The notes under the pieces: generated by a model
The model's input: the letters and a program-made list of their open reading frames with translations, nothing else
What the model was told of the DNA's origin: nothing
Database searches by the model: none
In this document: positions 30,880 through 42,358 of the stretch, one piece after another
Layout of the letters: each line of letters starts with the position of its first letter
How positions within the stretch are numbered: the stretch's first letter is position 1
Position numbers and translations under genes: made by a program
Assembly: GCA_963575745.1 (NCBI GenBank)
Contig: CAUYUJ010012669.1
Span: 709,790-773,789, forward strand
Direction: 5' to 3'
From: Prorocentrum cordatum
Taxonomy: Eukaryota > Sar > Dinophyceae > Prorocentrales > Prorocentraceae
Length of the DNA: 64,000 nucleotides

Positions 30880-31740
30880 TGAGCGGCCCCAGAAGTTCGA
30901 GGAGAGGCAAGAAAGCGATTCGACAATATCACGATGAAAACGAGCAAACTCAGAACGTTGATCCACGAGGTGCGGGATGGGGGCGGAGGATGCGAAGGGG
31001 CCGACCACGATCCTGCAGGAGTAAGTGGAGGAGATGGAGATGGACCTCACGAACACGCGCCTTGACACGGGGGATTCTGTCACGGAGGAGAGGGCAAGGG
31101 ACATGGTTGCGGAGATGGTTGAGGGGGGAGACAGAGGAACACTGCGCAGCGGGAGCGCCCGATGGAAGCAGCCCAGAAGGACGCGGGGGGGGAGTCGAGG
31201 GAGTTGCAGGTCATCGCGGGCGTCTCGAAAGATGAGGAGGGCCAAGAGGACACCATCGAATAGGCGATGGGGGCGCGCAAGGAGCGCAGGCGCGGAGCAG
31301 AAGTGCACAACAATCATTGCCTCCATAGGTCCATCGAGGACTGGTGTCGCGCAGTTCCGCTCTATTGCGGCGAAGATCGGCTTCCTCAAGAAAGTCCATG
31401 GCATGGGCGCGAAGTGGGCGAGCTGAAGTACAATGAAGTTCAAGTGCGATGGTAAATTTGAAGAACGAGCCAGCAGATCAAAGGGGCGCTGCATGAGGAA
31501 CAGGGGCGCGAGCTCAAAGATATAGAAATCACTTGGAAAGCGCAGGTGGTGGAGACGAAAGGCAAAGCAGCGGCGCGGATGGATAATGGAACCATGAAGC
31601 GCAAGGGCGCGGGTCTCACGGCGCAGCGCGCGACCGAGGATTTCACGGAGGATTGGGGGGGCAGTCGGAGCCCGGATAGCACGTGGCAGGTTCGGAAGCA
31701 AAATGCGCGGAGAAGCAACATTTTGGCATCCTGAAGGGCC
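30880..31740 (+). pseudogene. LINE-2 ORF1 remnant
   Basis: Charged helical segments can be read only by switching frames: KTSKLRTLIHEVRDGG (about 30940-30985), MEEMEMDLTNTRLDTGDSV (31025-31081), ELQVIAGVSKDEEGQEDT (31201-31255), then VQIKGALHEEQGREL-like and DIEITWKAQVVETKGKAA (31520-31575). This fits the position and style of a LINE ORF1 but has no decisive motif. Confidence 0.4.
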
Positions 31741-32071
31741 CGCGCAGCGCACGCAGAATACCGCTGTTTCGGGCCAGCGCTTCATAGCGCATGGGCGGGG
31801 CGCAGGTCGGGGGAAGGGAAAATATGCCAGTGCGGACGGCGGACTGCCCGCAGGCATAGCCGCGGCCATGCGACATCAGCCACAAACGTGCAATGAAACG
31901 CGCGAGCTCCAGAGACAAAAGTTGGATGTTGGGGGCTGCGAGAATGCGGCGTCATTGGCAATGCCGGGTAGACAAAAATTGCATTCTACACGCGGCGGCC
32001 CAGAGGCGCAGCCAGCTCCACAGACGCGCAAGCTGATCTGATTTTATGCCAAGAACGCGCAGGTTTTTAAG

Positions 32072-32760
32072 GTGGAGGCGCGATTTCAGGAGCTCGCTGC
32101 AGAACTGGATTTGTTCGATGGCAGCCACGCTACATTCGTCAGTGAGAGTTGGCGGGGGGACAGAGAGGAGCTAATCGAGACTTCGAGGGGGCGTCTGTTC
32201 ATGGGATCTGGGGGCAGTGGCAGCCGCCAGGGGGGGCGGAACATTCCCGGACAAGAGGCGGGCCGGCAGCGCGCGGGCAATTTCCACGCGCGACAAACGA
32301 TCTTGCTGGGCAAAGTTCGTCATGGGCAGGCGATGTTTTCGACTGGCGTAAGTATACGCGCCGCGCAGCTGGGGGGGCGATGCAGAGGTCGAGCGAGCAC
32401 GCGAGAAATTATTTGAGCTGGAGAGGGAGGCGGGGAAACATAGCCATATTTGGATCACAGGAGGCGACGCAGCGGTCGGCAGGAGCAGCGGGCTTGGATC
32501 ACGAGCTGTTTGGAAACGCGGCATAGGCCGCCGGCATGGGCGGGGATCGCGCTTTACTTTTCGGGCAGCCTCGGAGAGAACAGCGATCGCGAACGCGCGT
32601 TCCCTGAAGACGGCATCCAGGACCTGGGCGCGCGCGCAGAAGAATCGCATGAGATTTATTTCCGCGCGGACACGAGCGCAATGGGGACGAGAGGAGACGC
32701 GGAGACCAATGGGGGCATGGGCTTAGGAGCGGATCACCGACGCGTAAAATTAACACCCCT
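32072..32760 (+). pseudogene. LINE-2 endonuclease (EEP) domain, frameshifted
   Basis: ARFQELAAELDLFDGSHATF..SESWRGDREELIET (32078-32180) gives the first part with the conserved acidic SESW position. A different frame gives ELEREAGKHSHIWITGGDAA (about 32420-32475), where active copies have a GDFNA-type box, then ERTAIANA. The first frame resumes with MGLGADHRRVKL (about 32717-32752), the (S)DH box with Asp and His kept. Three frames, so no functional product. Identification is by motif order and family resemblance. Confidence 0.7.
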
Positions 32761-33409
32761 TGTCCCAAGCGCTGCCATGCCAGGGAGAACTCAACGCGAA
32801 CGCCCTCGCGCCATAAGGCGCGCCGTTGGTGCCATCGCGTTCGAGCGCGCAGTGGATGCACCCTTGAAGGGCGCATCAGGCAGTGCTGGCGCGCTGGGAC
32901 AGCGCGGCGGGCGCCCGCAACGTCGCTGCGCGCAGTTCGAGGGGCGCTACCACGGAGAGCGCGGACAAGAGGAAAGTCAGAGAGAAAAGCGGAACGCAAA
33001 CCAATCCCAAGATTCGGAATTTCATCGGAGAACGGAAAGCAGCCCAGGCACATCAAGGAGTTTGCATGCATCGGCCACAGCAGGACATCAGCACAGATTT
33101 TCAGGAGGAGTTGCGGTCTTGTCAATGTTCTCGCAAGCAGGAGCGGATTGCCACCATCTTGGACACGCAGACCGGATTGGGCAAATTTGCCGGCATCGAG
33201 AAGAACGACCACAGTGCGATTGACACGCGTGAAAGACAGTAGCGGACATGCGCGCGCTGACAGGCAAGGCATTGCGGATATTGTCGCGTCTTTGAACAGC
33301 GATTTGCATGCAGACCAGGACAAACACAATTTACGCGGCGATGTGGATGCGGACGCGAACGCAACAGTTAGCACCCTTCCGGCGAGAGTTCCTGAAGTGA
33401 CGGGCCGGG

Positions 33410-34422
33410 CGAGGATAATGAGAAAGGAAAAGCCGTTGATGTTTCAAACATCGCGGCTGAGATGTTCAAAAGTGGCGAGGGGGTACCACTTGGAAGTGGT
33501 TGCTGCTGTCTTCGCGGCGACCCCCACCGACGGTCAGACAGCGCCAGAAGCATGGCAGAGCACGTGCGTTGGGGCGATTCTGAAGGAGGGGGATCCGCAT
33601 ACGCCTTCGGATGACATGCCAGTTTCAACATTGCCTATCCAGTACAAGCTTTTCAGCACGGCGCTACATTCCCGGTCGTTGCCTTTCCTTCAAGCAGAAC
33701 GTCACCGTGACCAGGTTGGCTTTTGAAAGGGTTATAGTTGCGACGACCACTCGTTGATAATGTTTCTGCTGCGCGAGAAGATGTTCGAATTCAACGAATC
33801 GCGGGCTGTCGCTGTAGACATTGACGAAGCATTTGACACCCTGCGGCGTTCCTTCGCGCGGCAAGCTTCCAAGGAGGCGCGCGCAGGCGCCGACGCGCTC
33901 GCGCGGCGAGCAGGAAGGGCGAGCGCCGCCTCGAACCGGGAAAGCCGCCATTTCGCGATCGACCCGGGATCGAAGCAAGGGGGCCCCATGAGACCGACCT
34001 CGTCTGACGCAGCGTTGCAGCAAGTCGCGAGAGAGCATAAGGCGGGGCGGCGGTCGAATAATTTTGGCGCAAACGCGAGCGGGGATTCTTTGACAAACTT
34101 TCGTTTTGCTGGCGACCTCTCGCAGTTGGGCGCTACCCGCGCGCTGGCGAGACGCATGCTGAAGGACGTCGCTCGCGAGGCAGCCGAAGCCGGACTCGAT
34201 CTGCACATGGGCAAAACAAGAATCTTGTCAAATGTCATGCTCAGACGTGGAATGCTGAGACAGCCGCAGGTTGCTGTTGGGATGGGGAATGCCGAGGTGC
34301 TTTCATTCTCAGACAGCACTGGGCACTTGGGCCAATTCACGTGCACGGAAGATTCCCACGACGCTGAAATAGGACACCGGATCGAGCGTGGATGGGCAGT
34401 TGTTTGGGAAGTTCCACTCTGA
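33410..34422 (+). pseudogene. LINE-2 reverse transcriptase, catalytic box mutated
   Basis: VDVSNIAAEMFKSGEG (about 33435-33485) is read in one frame. The main frame then has WQSTCVGAILKEGDPHTPSD, LPIQYKLFSTALHSRSLPFL and RHRDQVGF. A TGA stop (33724-33726) takes the place of the Arg usual before KGYS. After it come AVAVDIDEAFDTL (motif A), GSKQGGPM (motif B, about 33970-33993), NFRFAGD (motif C, 34096-34116) and GLDLHMGKTRILSN. Motif C would be F(A)DD in an active enzyme; here the first Asp is Gly (GGC), so the polymerase is dead independently of the stop. Confidence 0.85.
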
Positions 34423-35250
<828 letters not shown>

Positions 35251-35260
35251 TCGCGGGGGC

Positions 35261-35924
35261 GCGAGCGCATTTTTTGTTTGAAAACTGTCGTTCCGGAACC
35301 AGATGTTTCAGATGGTTTGGGGGCACTCGAACTTGAATTCTTTGAGAACCCCCTGGTGTTTGTAGGGTTTCGGCATGCGCGCGCGACGAGGCGCGCGTGC
35401 ACTTGGCATTTTCTCGCACGGGGGACTCCCGCGACAGCGCGCGCGCAAGGGCGTTCGAACGATTCCGACATGCGCGCACGAAGCCCGTTTGGTCGCATGT
35501 TAAGAGAATGTTGAGAAGCCCATGGTTTCTTAAGTATTTGCAAGAGCGCGAGCGCAAGCGGTGTTTTTGTTGAATCCACGTGTTTGATATGTTATTTTGG
35601 CACTCGATTTTCAAACCCGTGCGAACCCCTATGTGTTTTTTGTCTGAAGGATTCCAGCATGCGCGCGCGGCGACGCGCGCGCGCACTTCGTCTGATTTGT
35701 TGCAAGGGATCTTTCACAGCTCGTGATAACGAGCGCGCGCGCATAATATCTTTTAGCGCAGGATGACGGCGGGGTCGATGCCTGTCTGCCGGGGATGGCC
35801 CGAGTTCATATTCAGGGTGGGCGATGGGGCAGCATCGCACGTAAATCATAACATTAAAAAGGGGGTAGATAACCCCGGGGTGGTGGAATCTATTTTTTTC
35901 AGAAAAGAGAACCTCTGCTGTGCA
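35261..35924 (+). repeat. Repeat module G, copy 4
   Basis: Two units about 285 bp apart: GGGGGCACTCGAACTTG (35319) and TTTTGGCACTCGATTTTC (35595), each followed about 55 bases on by a GCATGCGCGCGCG palindrome region. It starts GCGAGCGCATTTTTTGTTTG, the continuation of the sequence broken at 30861. GATGGCCCGAGTTCATATTC (35797) is the module's distal part. Confidence 0.75.
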
Positions 35925-36350
35925 ATTACTTTCTGTTCGCAGCGAGTCGCCCGCCCCACTGCTCGCGCAATCGCCCCGCCCGCTCATCCCCAACTAGATT
36001 TGCAGGACCCGCGCGGCGGCGATTGCGATGAGTGCTTGGGGTTGGCTCGCGCATCTCCGCGGCCGCGCTGGCCCGCGCATGCTCGCGCGCGCGGCGGCCA
36101 GACTGTCCGGCGCGACCGACGCGGCCGCGGCGACGATGACAACGACGACGGCAAGGCCAGCGACAGCGCCGACACTGACCGCGCCGACGACGACGGAAGC
36201 GCCCTCGCGTCGGCGATGAAGGTTTTGGACGGTGGCCCGCGCGGCACGATTCGACGCGGATCGCGCCCCCCCCCGGGCACCCGCGCAAGGGCGTTCGGAG
36301 GATTTCGACGCGCGGCGCGAGGGGCCCGCCTGGCCGAACAATGAAAACGC
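35925..36350 (+). repeat. Repeat module A, copy 5
   Basis: TGTGCAATTACTTTCTGTTC, CGCGCGGCGGCGATTGCGA, GGGTTGGCTCGCGCATCTCC, GACGCGGCCGCGGCG, a deletion relative to the other copies, GACGGAAGCGCCCTCGCG, then GAGGGGCCCGCCTGGC. It is the intact junction used to map the LINE-2 insertion. Confidence 0.8.
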
Positions 36351-36960
36351 TGAAAAATTTATGGTTGTCTGAAGAATTCGCAGGAGCGCGAGCGCGGACA
36401 TTTTTGAAAACTGTCGTTGCAAAGCCACGTGTTGTTTTATATTTGCGGGGCACTCGATTTTGAACCCCTCGCGAATTTCAAGGTTGTTGAAGGACGTCGG
36501 CACGCGCGCGCGCGACGACGCGCGCGCGCACTTCGCTTAATTTTCTGCACGGGGCCCTCGCGACAGCACGCGCGCCAGGGGGTTCGAGCGATTCCGACGC
36601 GCGCGCGAGAGGCCCGTAAAATTAGCGCTTCTCTTAAGAATTTGCAAGAGCCCAGGCGCAAGTTTGTTTTGAACATTTCGGGGCACTGGATTTTGACAAA
36701 TCCGCACGCAACCGCCGGTGGTTTTTAAGGATTTCGGCATGCGCTCGCGACGACGCGCGCGCGTGCGCTCCGCCCCATCTGTTGCAAGGGATTATCGAGA
36801 ACTGCTGATTTGTTATAAACGAGTGCGCGCACAGTGTTCTTTGCCGAGGACGAGGAAGGGGGAAGTACTAGTTCCGCTGGGATGATACGAATTCACATTT
36901 AGGACAGCCGATAGGGCCAAATCATACGTAAATTACATACGAAGAATCCATTAAGTTTGG
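36351..36960 (+). repeat. Repeat module G, copy 5
   Basis: Two units about 233 bp apart: GGGGCACTCGATTTTGAAC (36447) and GGGGCACTGGATTTTGAC (36680), with palindromes GCGCGCGCGACGACGCGCG near 36505 and CGACGACGCGCGCGCG near 36750. TAAACGAGTGCGCGCACAG follows near 36816. The distal part ends by 36960. Confidence 0.75.
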
Positions 36961-36968
36961 GGGGGATC

Positions 36969-37250
36969 TTATTATTCCCAACCATCCTGTGGTGTTGGGT
37001 CCTCGTTTTGGAGAGAACGCCCCGCGTCCCACCTCCTCCTCTCCTCCTCCCCCTCCTCCCCGTCCTCACCTCCCATCACCATCATCAGCATCGTCATCAA
37101 CAACATCATCATCCCCTCCCCTTCCCCACACCATCGTCACCATCATCACCATCACCCATCATCCATCAGCATCATCATCTGCAGCATCATCCTCGTCCAC
37201 ATCCTCCTCACCATCATCGTCATCAGCATCGTCCCCACCGCCCATGTCGT
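36969..37250. repeat. Array leader (shared with 58.06 kb) plus CCT/CAT microsatellites
   Basis: TCCCAACCATCCTGTGGTG and TTGGGTCCTCGTTTTG (36976-37011) are almost identical to 58067-58095. CCTCCTC and CATCATC triplet arrays fill 37030-37250, as CCTCCTC does at 58115-58185. Confidence 0.85.
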
Positions 37251-37715
37251 CACACCCCTCACACGGTTCGTGGCCCCATAGGGAGCTCCACCGAAGGCCC
37301 CAGTGGGAGTGCCCGCATGCGTCCTCCCCGTCCACCGCAGGCCCATTTCGGCGCGCCCCTCGCACGGTTCGTGGCCCCATAGGGAGCTCCACCGAAGGCC
37401 CCAGTGGCACAGTTCGCCTGCGTCCTCCCCGTCCACCGCAGGCCTATTTCGGCGCGCCCCTCACACGGTTCGTGGCCCCATAGGGAGCTCCACCGAAGGC
37501 CCCAGTGGCACAGTTCGCCTGCGTCCTCCCCGCCCAGCGCAGGCCCATTTCGGCGCACCCCTCACACGGTTCGTGGCCCCATAGGGAGCTCCACCGAAGG
37601 TCTCAGCGGCGCAGCTCGCACGCGTCTTCCCCGCCCCCTGCATGCCCATTTCGGCGTACCCCTCACACGGTTCGTGGCCCCATAGGGAGCTCCACCGAAG
37701 GCCCCAGTGGCACAG
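37251..37715. repeat. 101-bp tandem array, five copies
   Basis: The word CCATAGGGAGCTCCACCGA occurs at 37276, 37377, 37478, 37579 and 37680, exactly 101 bases apart. Each unit carries TTCGTGGCCCCATAGGG, GCCCCAGTGGCACAGTTCGC, GCGTCCTCCCCG and CATTTCGGCGCGCCCCTCAC. About 40 bases of the unit are the same as in the 77-bp array at 58.2 kb. Plus-strand peptides repeat FRRAP.TVRGPIGSSTEGP, with stops in one frame only. Confidence 0.95.
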
Positions 37716-38950
37716 AGTGCTGCGCGCGGCTTTGGTTGCGCTGCTGACGTCAAAGTGTCAGGCTCAGGGCCCCGCGGTCGTGAGCCTTGCTTATGCTCGT
37801 GGTTTTGGGGATTCACGCGCCGTGCGCGCCTTCCCGGGAACCCCGAGGGTCGCGGCTGCGGCCCCGTTGGCCGCGTCGCCGCATTCCGCGGCCATCGCGT
37901 GTTTTTTGCGGGGGCAAGTTTGCTCTTGCGCGGCCATTGCGCTAGGCCAAGCGATAAACGCGCAGCGCCGCGGAACGACGCGGCAGCGCCGCCAGCTGAG
38001 GTGCGATCGCAGCGATGGCGCGCGCCGCTGTGCAAGCCAGCGCGGTCGGTGGGCAGCGCCGCTGCAGATGCGGAAGCGGCCATGGATCGCGCCGCTGGAG
38101 TTGCGGGAGGGGCAGCGGAGAGCACCTTTGGAGTCGCGAGCGCGGCAAAGGCGAGCACCGCAGGCACTGCGGACGGAGCAGCGGAGGCACTGCTTGAACT
38201 TTCAACGGGCCGTCCGAGAGCGCCACCAGGATGGCGAGCGCGGCAGTGGGCAACGCCGGCGGGTCTTCGCGCGTCGCTTCAATTCATTATTCCTGGTGCC
38301 ATTCGGGAAGCGCGCCGCGCGCGTTTCTCTTGGATGCCTGGAGGACAAGCGCGCGATCAGTGCCGTCGTGGGGAACGGGGCGCCGGCCGCCGACGGAGCA
38401 GTGTCGCATCAGGCGAGGCTGCGGCGCTGTCGCTGGGCCATGCCTCAGGCCGCAATCGCCCGCTCCTGCTCTCTTGCGCGGATGCCGCCAAGTACTCTCG
38501 CCCAGATCGGCCGATCGCGCGCGCTCGTCGGCCGCGTCGAGGTCGCCAGCCCTGGCGGCCTCGGAGATCGCGGCCCCTTCGGCCGCCGGAGGGCTGCGGC
38601 GCCGAGGCGCCCTATGCAACGCCCAATGGACCTGCGCCAGCGCCGACGTTCTCGAGCACGCGCACTGGCGACCGTGAGCAACGTGCCCCAACCGCGCCTC
38701 CGAGGCGCATTGCCAGGGAGACAAACGGGGCACGCAGTACTGGAACGAGGAGTGGAACGAACGGTCGATGGACAAAATCCTGCACCAGCCGCGCAACCGG
38801 GGCGGCGGCGCAAATTTCCACGCGCCCCCTGCCCCCGATTCGACGTTGATTGGCTGCGCCCGTGGTGCGCAGGATTTAGGCCAGTCGGCGGATCGACAAA
38901 TCGCGCCACAGCCTGCCAATGTTGAATTGGGGGCGCGGGGGTCGAAGACA
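37716..38950 (+). other. Long GC-rich open frames, nature unknown
   Basis: Two plus-strand frames (37642-38925 and 37707-38849) and several minus-strand frames are open, typical of very GC-rich DNA. 38050-38200 contains an imperfect 30-bp tandem repeat giving APL.R.R peptides in one frame and Ala-rich AAEAA peptides in another. No domain, signal peptide or membrane segment recognised. I do not claim a gene. Confidence 0.2.
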
Positions 38951-38957
38951 TTTTTTC

Positions 38958-39145
38958 GTTTCACACAAAAGCGCCGGATTGTTCAGGAGGGGAAGAAACA
39001 CACAGACACAATTAATCGTCGATCCCCAGGAAAATATAGGAAAATATGGGAAGTGGGGGGGAAGACAAGAACCCAGAAAATGTGGGAAGATGTGGGGAAT
39101 CCTTTTATTTGTGTCTATTTATTTGTGTGTCTCGGTTTCCCTTCG
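38958..39145. repeat. Repeat D copy 2
   Basis: TTCAGGAGGGGAAGAAACAC, TTAATCGTCGATCCCCAGG, AAATATGGGAAGTGGGGG and TTTATTTGTGTGTCTCGG, in the same order as 11160-11310. Ends are imperfectly inverted (GAAACACACAGACACA versus TGTGTGTCTCGGTTTC). Confidence 0.75.
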
Positions 39146-39337
39146 ATTGTGTCCGTCAACCGAAGGGGCGCGCCCCGATCACAGGCGCGGCGACTGCTGC
39201 GTCCACCATCACACCGGCGGGGCCCGTGGCCCTGCCCAGCACATGGCACCGCTGCTGCTGCGATCCCCAGGCGTGCCGGGAGGGCCTTCGCTCAGTGAGC
39301 GACGCACACAGATCGACAATCGTTCTTACCGTCAGTC
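39146..39337. other. Short spacer between repeat D and the 113-bp repeat
   Basis: No feature recognised. Confidence 0.5.
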
Positions 39338-39563
39338 AGAGCCCCGAATCATCAGGGGTAACTCGGGTCAGGGATAACTCGGGTTCGTTTTTCGGGAATC
39401 CAAACCCGAGTTACCCCGGACCCGAGTTACCCCGGATAATTCGGGCGTCCAGAGCCCCGAATCATCAGGGGTAACTCGGGTCAGGGCTAACTCGGGTTCC
39501 TTTTTCGGGAATCCAAACCCGAGTTACCCCGGACCCGAGTTACCCCGGATAACTCGGGTGCCC
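39338..39563. repeat. 113-bp self-complementary repeat (TAACTCGGG), two tandem copies, second locus
   Basis: Units start at 39338 and 39451 (AGAGCCCCGAATCATCAGGG). Nearly identical to 22691-22916, including the order of the two sub-variants (GGGATAACTC first, then GGGCTAACTC or GGGCTAATTC second). Confidence 0.9.
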
Positions 39564-40857
39564 AAGTCAGATGCACGCCCCGGCCTAGAGTTCCCCGTCT
39601 TGCGCGAGGTTGCCCGCGGCGCGCGTCGGACCCTTCACTTCCTCGGCGCCGCGCCACGATATGCGATCCTGCCGCGCATGCTGCTGGGATGGAATTTGTG
39701 ATAGAGAACCACACCGTGGCATCCCACTGGGCATGGAATTTGTGACTTGGTCATCATACGATTGCACACTGCTTACATGGTGCAATCATTGATTACATAC
39801 ATCTAGCATTAATGACGCAACCAAAAGGCGCGTGCTAGCACTGATGACATCTATTGACTTGGAAATTGATAGCGAGCGAGATTATCGTTTGCGAACGTTG
39901 CTTTGCCACACTTGGAGGCGCCTCGCCCGCGCATCCATCATGCTTTCAGAAGTCATAGTGTCAATGGATTGTGCAACCCAGTCCGATAATTCGGACCGCC
40001 AACACATCGCCGAGTTCAGAGATCGCCCACACATTTGTATGATTACATCCACATGAATTCAGACTCCGCGCGCTTGGTCTTGGCCGCTGCAGTAGGGGCA
40101 AGGACTAACTCGGACGGGTCGCGCAATAAATCGTTTCGGAGGGTTACGAGCCCTGACGAGGTATTTTGACGGCTGGCGCGTCATGGTCAAGCTACCATGG
40201 CGTCAATTTTTTCGTCTGCAATGGGCATGCATCCGTCCGGTTCGGGTTTGACGAGCAACGCGATTGCCCAAGCACGCACTCAGTTCCCTTGCCCGACCCT
40301 GCCTCTCGTGCCCCTTCCGCCCCAGTCGGCGCTGGAAAACGCTGATGCGGTTTGCGCTGATTGGCAGTCTTTTCTTACCTCCCTCAACGACTGGGGCTTT
40401 ACAGTGCGGCGCACAACCAGGTTGGGTTGGAGTCATTTCCTTCGCTCCCGAATCCCTTCCCTCGCGTTTGGTTTCTGGCGTCTCGCGGGTCGGGTTTCGG
40501 GGCGGGGGGTGTGAATGACCCCCTCTACTTGTCCCATCCTTTCTTGTGCCCGCTGCCCCTTCCGGCTCACAGGCATCGGCTATCCAATTGGTAACATACT
40601 CCAGTTGTTGGAATTGTGGGGAAGGATAACCCCTTTGTCATCGCCTGTCACTATACGTTACTGTTTTTACCAATTGGCACTCGGGAGAAGATTGGTTCGT
40701 CGGTCAACCTTTCCCTCACACACCCGCCGATTCAGGGTTCGGCGGCAGGGCGCAGCAAGCTTGCTCGGCAATGCCATTTGGACTAGTCATTGCAACAATT
40801 TCGATGGCCACCTGACCAGCATTAGCATTGAACATATCATTTGTGGAACGTTGGCTC
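39564..40857. other. Unassigned region
   Basis: Contains a short duplication of GGCATGGAATTTGTGA type (39686 and 39730) and a single ACATGGTGCAATCATTG motif at 39776. Otherwise ordinary composition. The frames 39832-40056 and 40197-40514 show no recognisable domain. Confidence 0.45.
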
Positions 40858-40889
<32 letters not shown>

Positions 40890-40890
40890 G

Positions 40891-40938
<48 letters not shown>

Positions 40939-41002
40939 CCATCACCATCAGTATCATCAGTATCATCATTCTCATCATCATCACCATCACCATCACCATC
41001 AC

Positions 41003-41057
<55 letters not shown>

Positions 41058-41245
41058 GTCAACATCATCATCTGATTATTCCTCTTGTTGTTCGCCACCA
41101 CTATCACCATCACCATCATCACCTTCATACGTGTCATCATCACCATAATAATGATTACCATCGTCACCACCACCATCAACACCACCACCATCACCATCAC
41201 CATCACCATCACCATCACCATCAACACCACCACCATGATGATGAC
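40858..41245. repeat. Head-to-head ATG / CAT microsatellite
   Basis: (ATG)10 at 40859-40888 flips directly into (CAT)n with CACCATCACC variants to 41245. The switch point GATGGTCATCATC makes a perfect short hairpin. Poly-His frames are artefacts. Confidence 0.95.
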
Positions 41246-41706
41246 CCGCCCCGACGGAGCGTCGTCAACAGCCTCGCCTCCTCGGCGCATCGCGCAGCGC
41301 GGCGGTGGTCCCGCGACGGCGGTCGATCTGGGGGCCCTCCGCGGGCGGCGGGCGTGCCGCCGCCCCCCCCCCCTCGGCGCTCCCCTTGGAGCTCCGAGTG
41401 ATCGCAGTCGCGCCACTCGGCATCGCTCGCCCGCCGCGTTGCCTCCTCCTCCTCCTCCTCCTCCTCCTCCTCCTCCTCCTCCTCCTCCTCCTCCGATCAT
41501 TTGGCGAAAAAGCCACGCGCGAAACAGGTAAAAACACAGGGAATGGACGTCCGAGCGATGGCCAGTGCCAGGCGTTGCAGAGGGCTCCCCTGGCCCAAGG
41601 TGTCTCGAGGACTCCCAGGGAGGCCCAGGCGGCCTCCCGAGCACCCCCCCACGAGGCCTGGAGGGCCCCAGGGGGGCTCCAGAGCAGGCGCGAGAGGACC
41701 CTGGGC
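41246..41706. other. GC-rich spacer with (CTC)n
   Basis: A (CTC)n run at 41441-41492. CGGCGCATCGC-rich DNA before it and CCCAGGGAGGCCC words after it. No gene recognised. Confidence 0.6.
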
Positions 41707-41869
41707 TGAAGTCGGGCCTGTCCCCCTACAGGGGGATTTTCGACAAAAAATAAGAAATACTCAAAAAAATATTCAACTAATGCAAAACAAAATATCAAAA
41801 AATAGTCCCCAGACTATTTTTCGATCTTGTTTTGAACAGTCCCCCTGTAGAGGGACAGGCCCGACTTAA
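41707..41869 (+). mobile_element. MITE family M, copy 4
   Basis: 163 bp, ends TGAAGTCGGGCCTGTCCC and GGACAGGCCCGACTTAA. Exact 8-bp target duplication CCCTGGGC (41699-41706 and 41870-41877). Interior ATAGTCCCCAGACTAT as in copy 1. Confidence 0.95.
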
Positions 41870-42194
41870 CCCTGGGCCGGTCGTGGAACGGTTGGATTCC
41901 CAGGCAGTTTCGCTCCGACAGCGCTCGACTACACGTAAGAGTGACCTTTCGCCGGAGTGACCTTTGCTGCGGGCACAATGGGGTCTCCCGATCACCGATT
42001 ACGATGCGATAGTAGCGTCTTGAGCGCCTGAGTTTGGTCCCCCCCGCGGCCCCCCAAAAAGCCGCGCACCACTTGCGTGTAGCCGAAGCGCGCGGTGCCT
42101 CCTGCCCGAGGACTGGGAGAAGTCGCTCCAGCAGCGGACGCTGGAGCTCGGCGCCAAGGTCAGGAAGAAGATCGAGGACCGTGCGGGCCTGGCC
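41870..42194. other. Spacer between MITE copies 4 and 5
   Basis: About 325 bases. 42044-42190 has an ordinary-looking frame (PAARGLGEVAPAADAGARR) without any recognisable domain. Confidence 0.45.
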
Positions 42195-42358
42195 TTACGT
42201 CGGGCCTGTCCCTCTACCGGGGGAATATTCAAAAATACTTTCAAAAGAATAGTCTGGGGACTATTTTTTTACCATTTCTTGTTCATTTGGGAGTATTTTT
42301 GGAATCTGTTTTATTTTCTCGTCGGAAATCCCCCTGTAGGGGGACAGGCCCGACCTAA
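42195..42358 (-). mobile_element. MITE family M, copy 5
   Basis: 164 bp, ends TTACGTCGGGCCTGTCCC and GGACAGGCCCGACCTAA. Exact 9-bp target duplication GGCCTGGCC (42186-42194 and 42359-42367). Interior AATAGTCTGGGGACTATT, inverted relative to copy 4. Confidence 0.95.

Noticed and set aside
37642-38925. 427-codon plus-strand frame as a gene
   Set aside because: Several overlapping frames on both strands are similarly open in this GC-rich DNA, the frame starts inside the 101-bp array, and no domain is visible.
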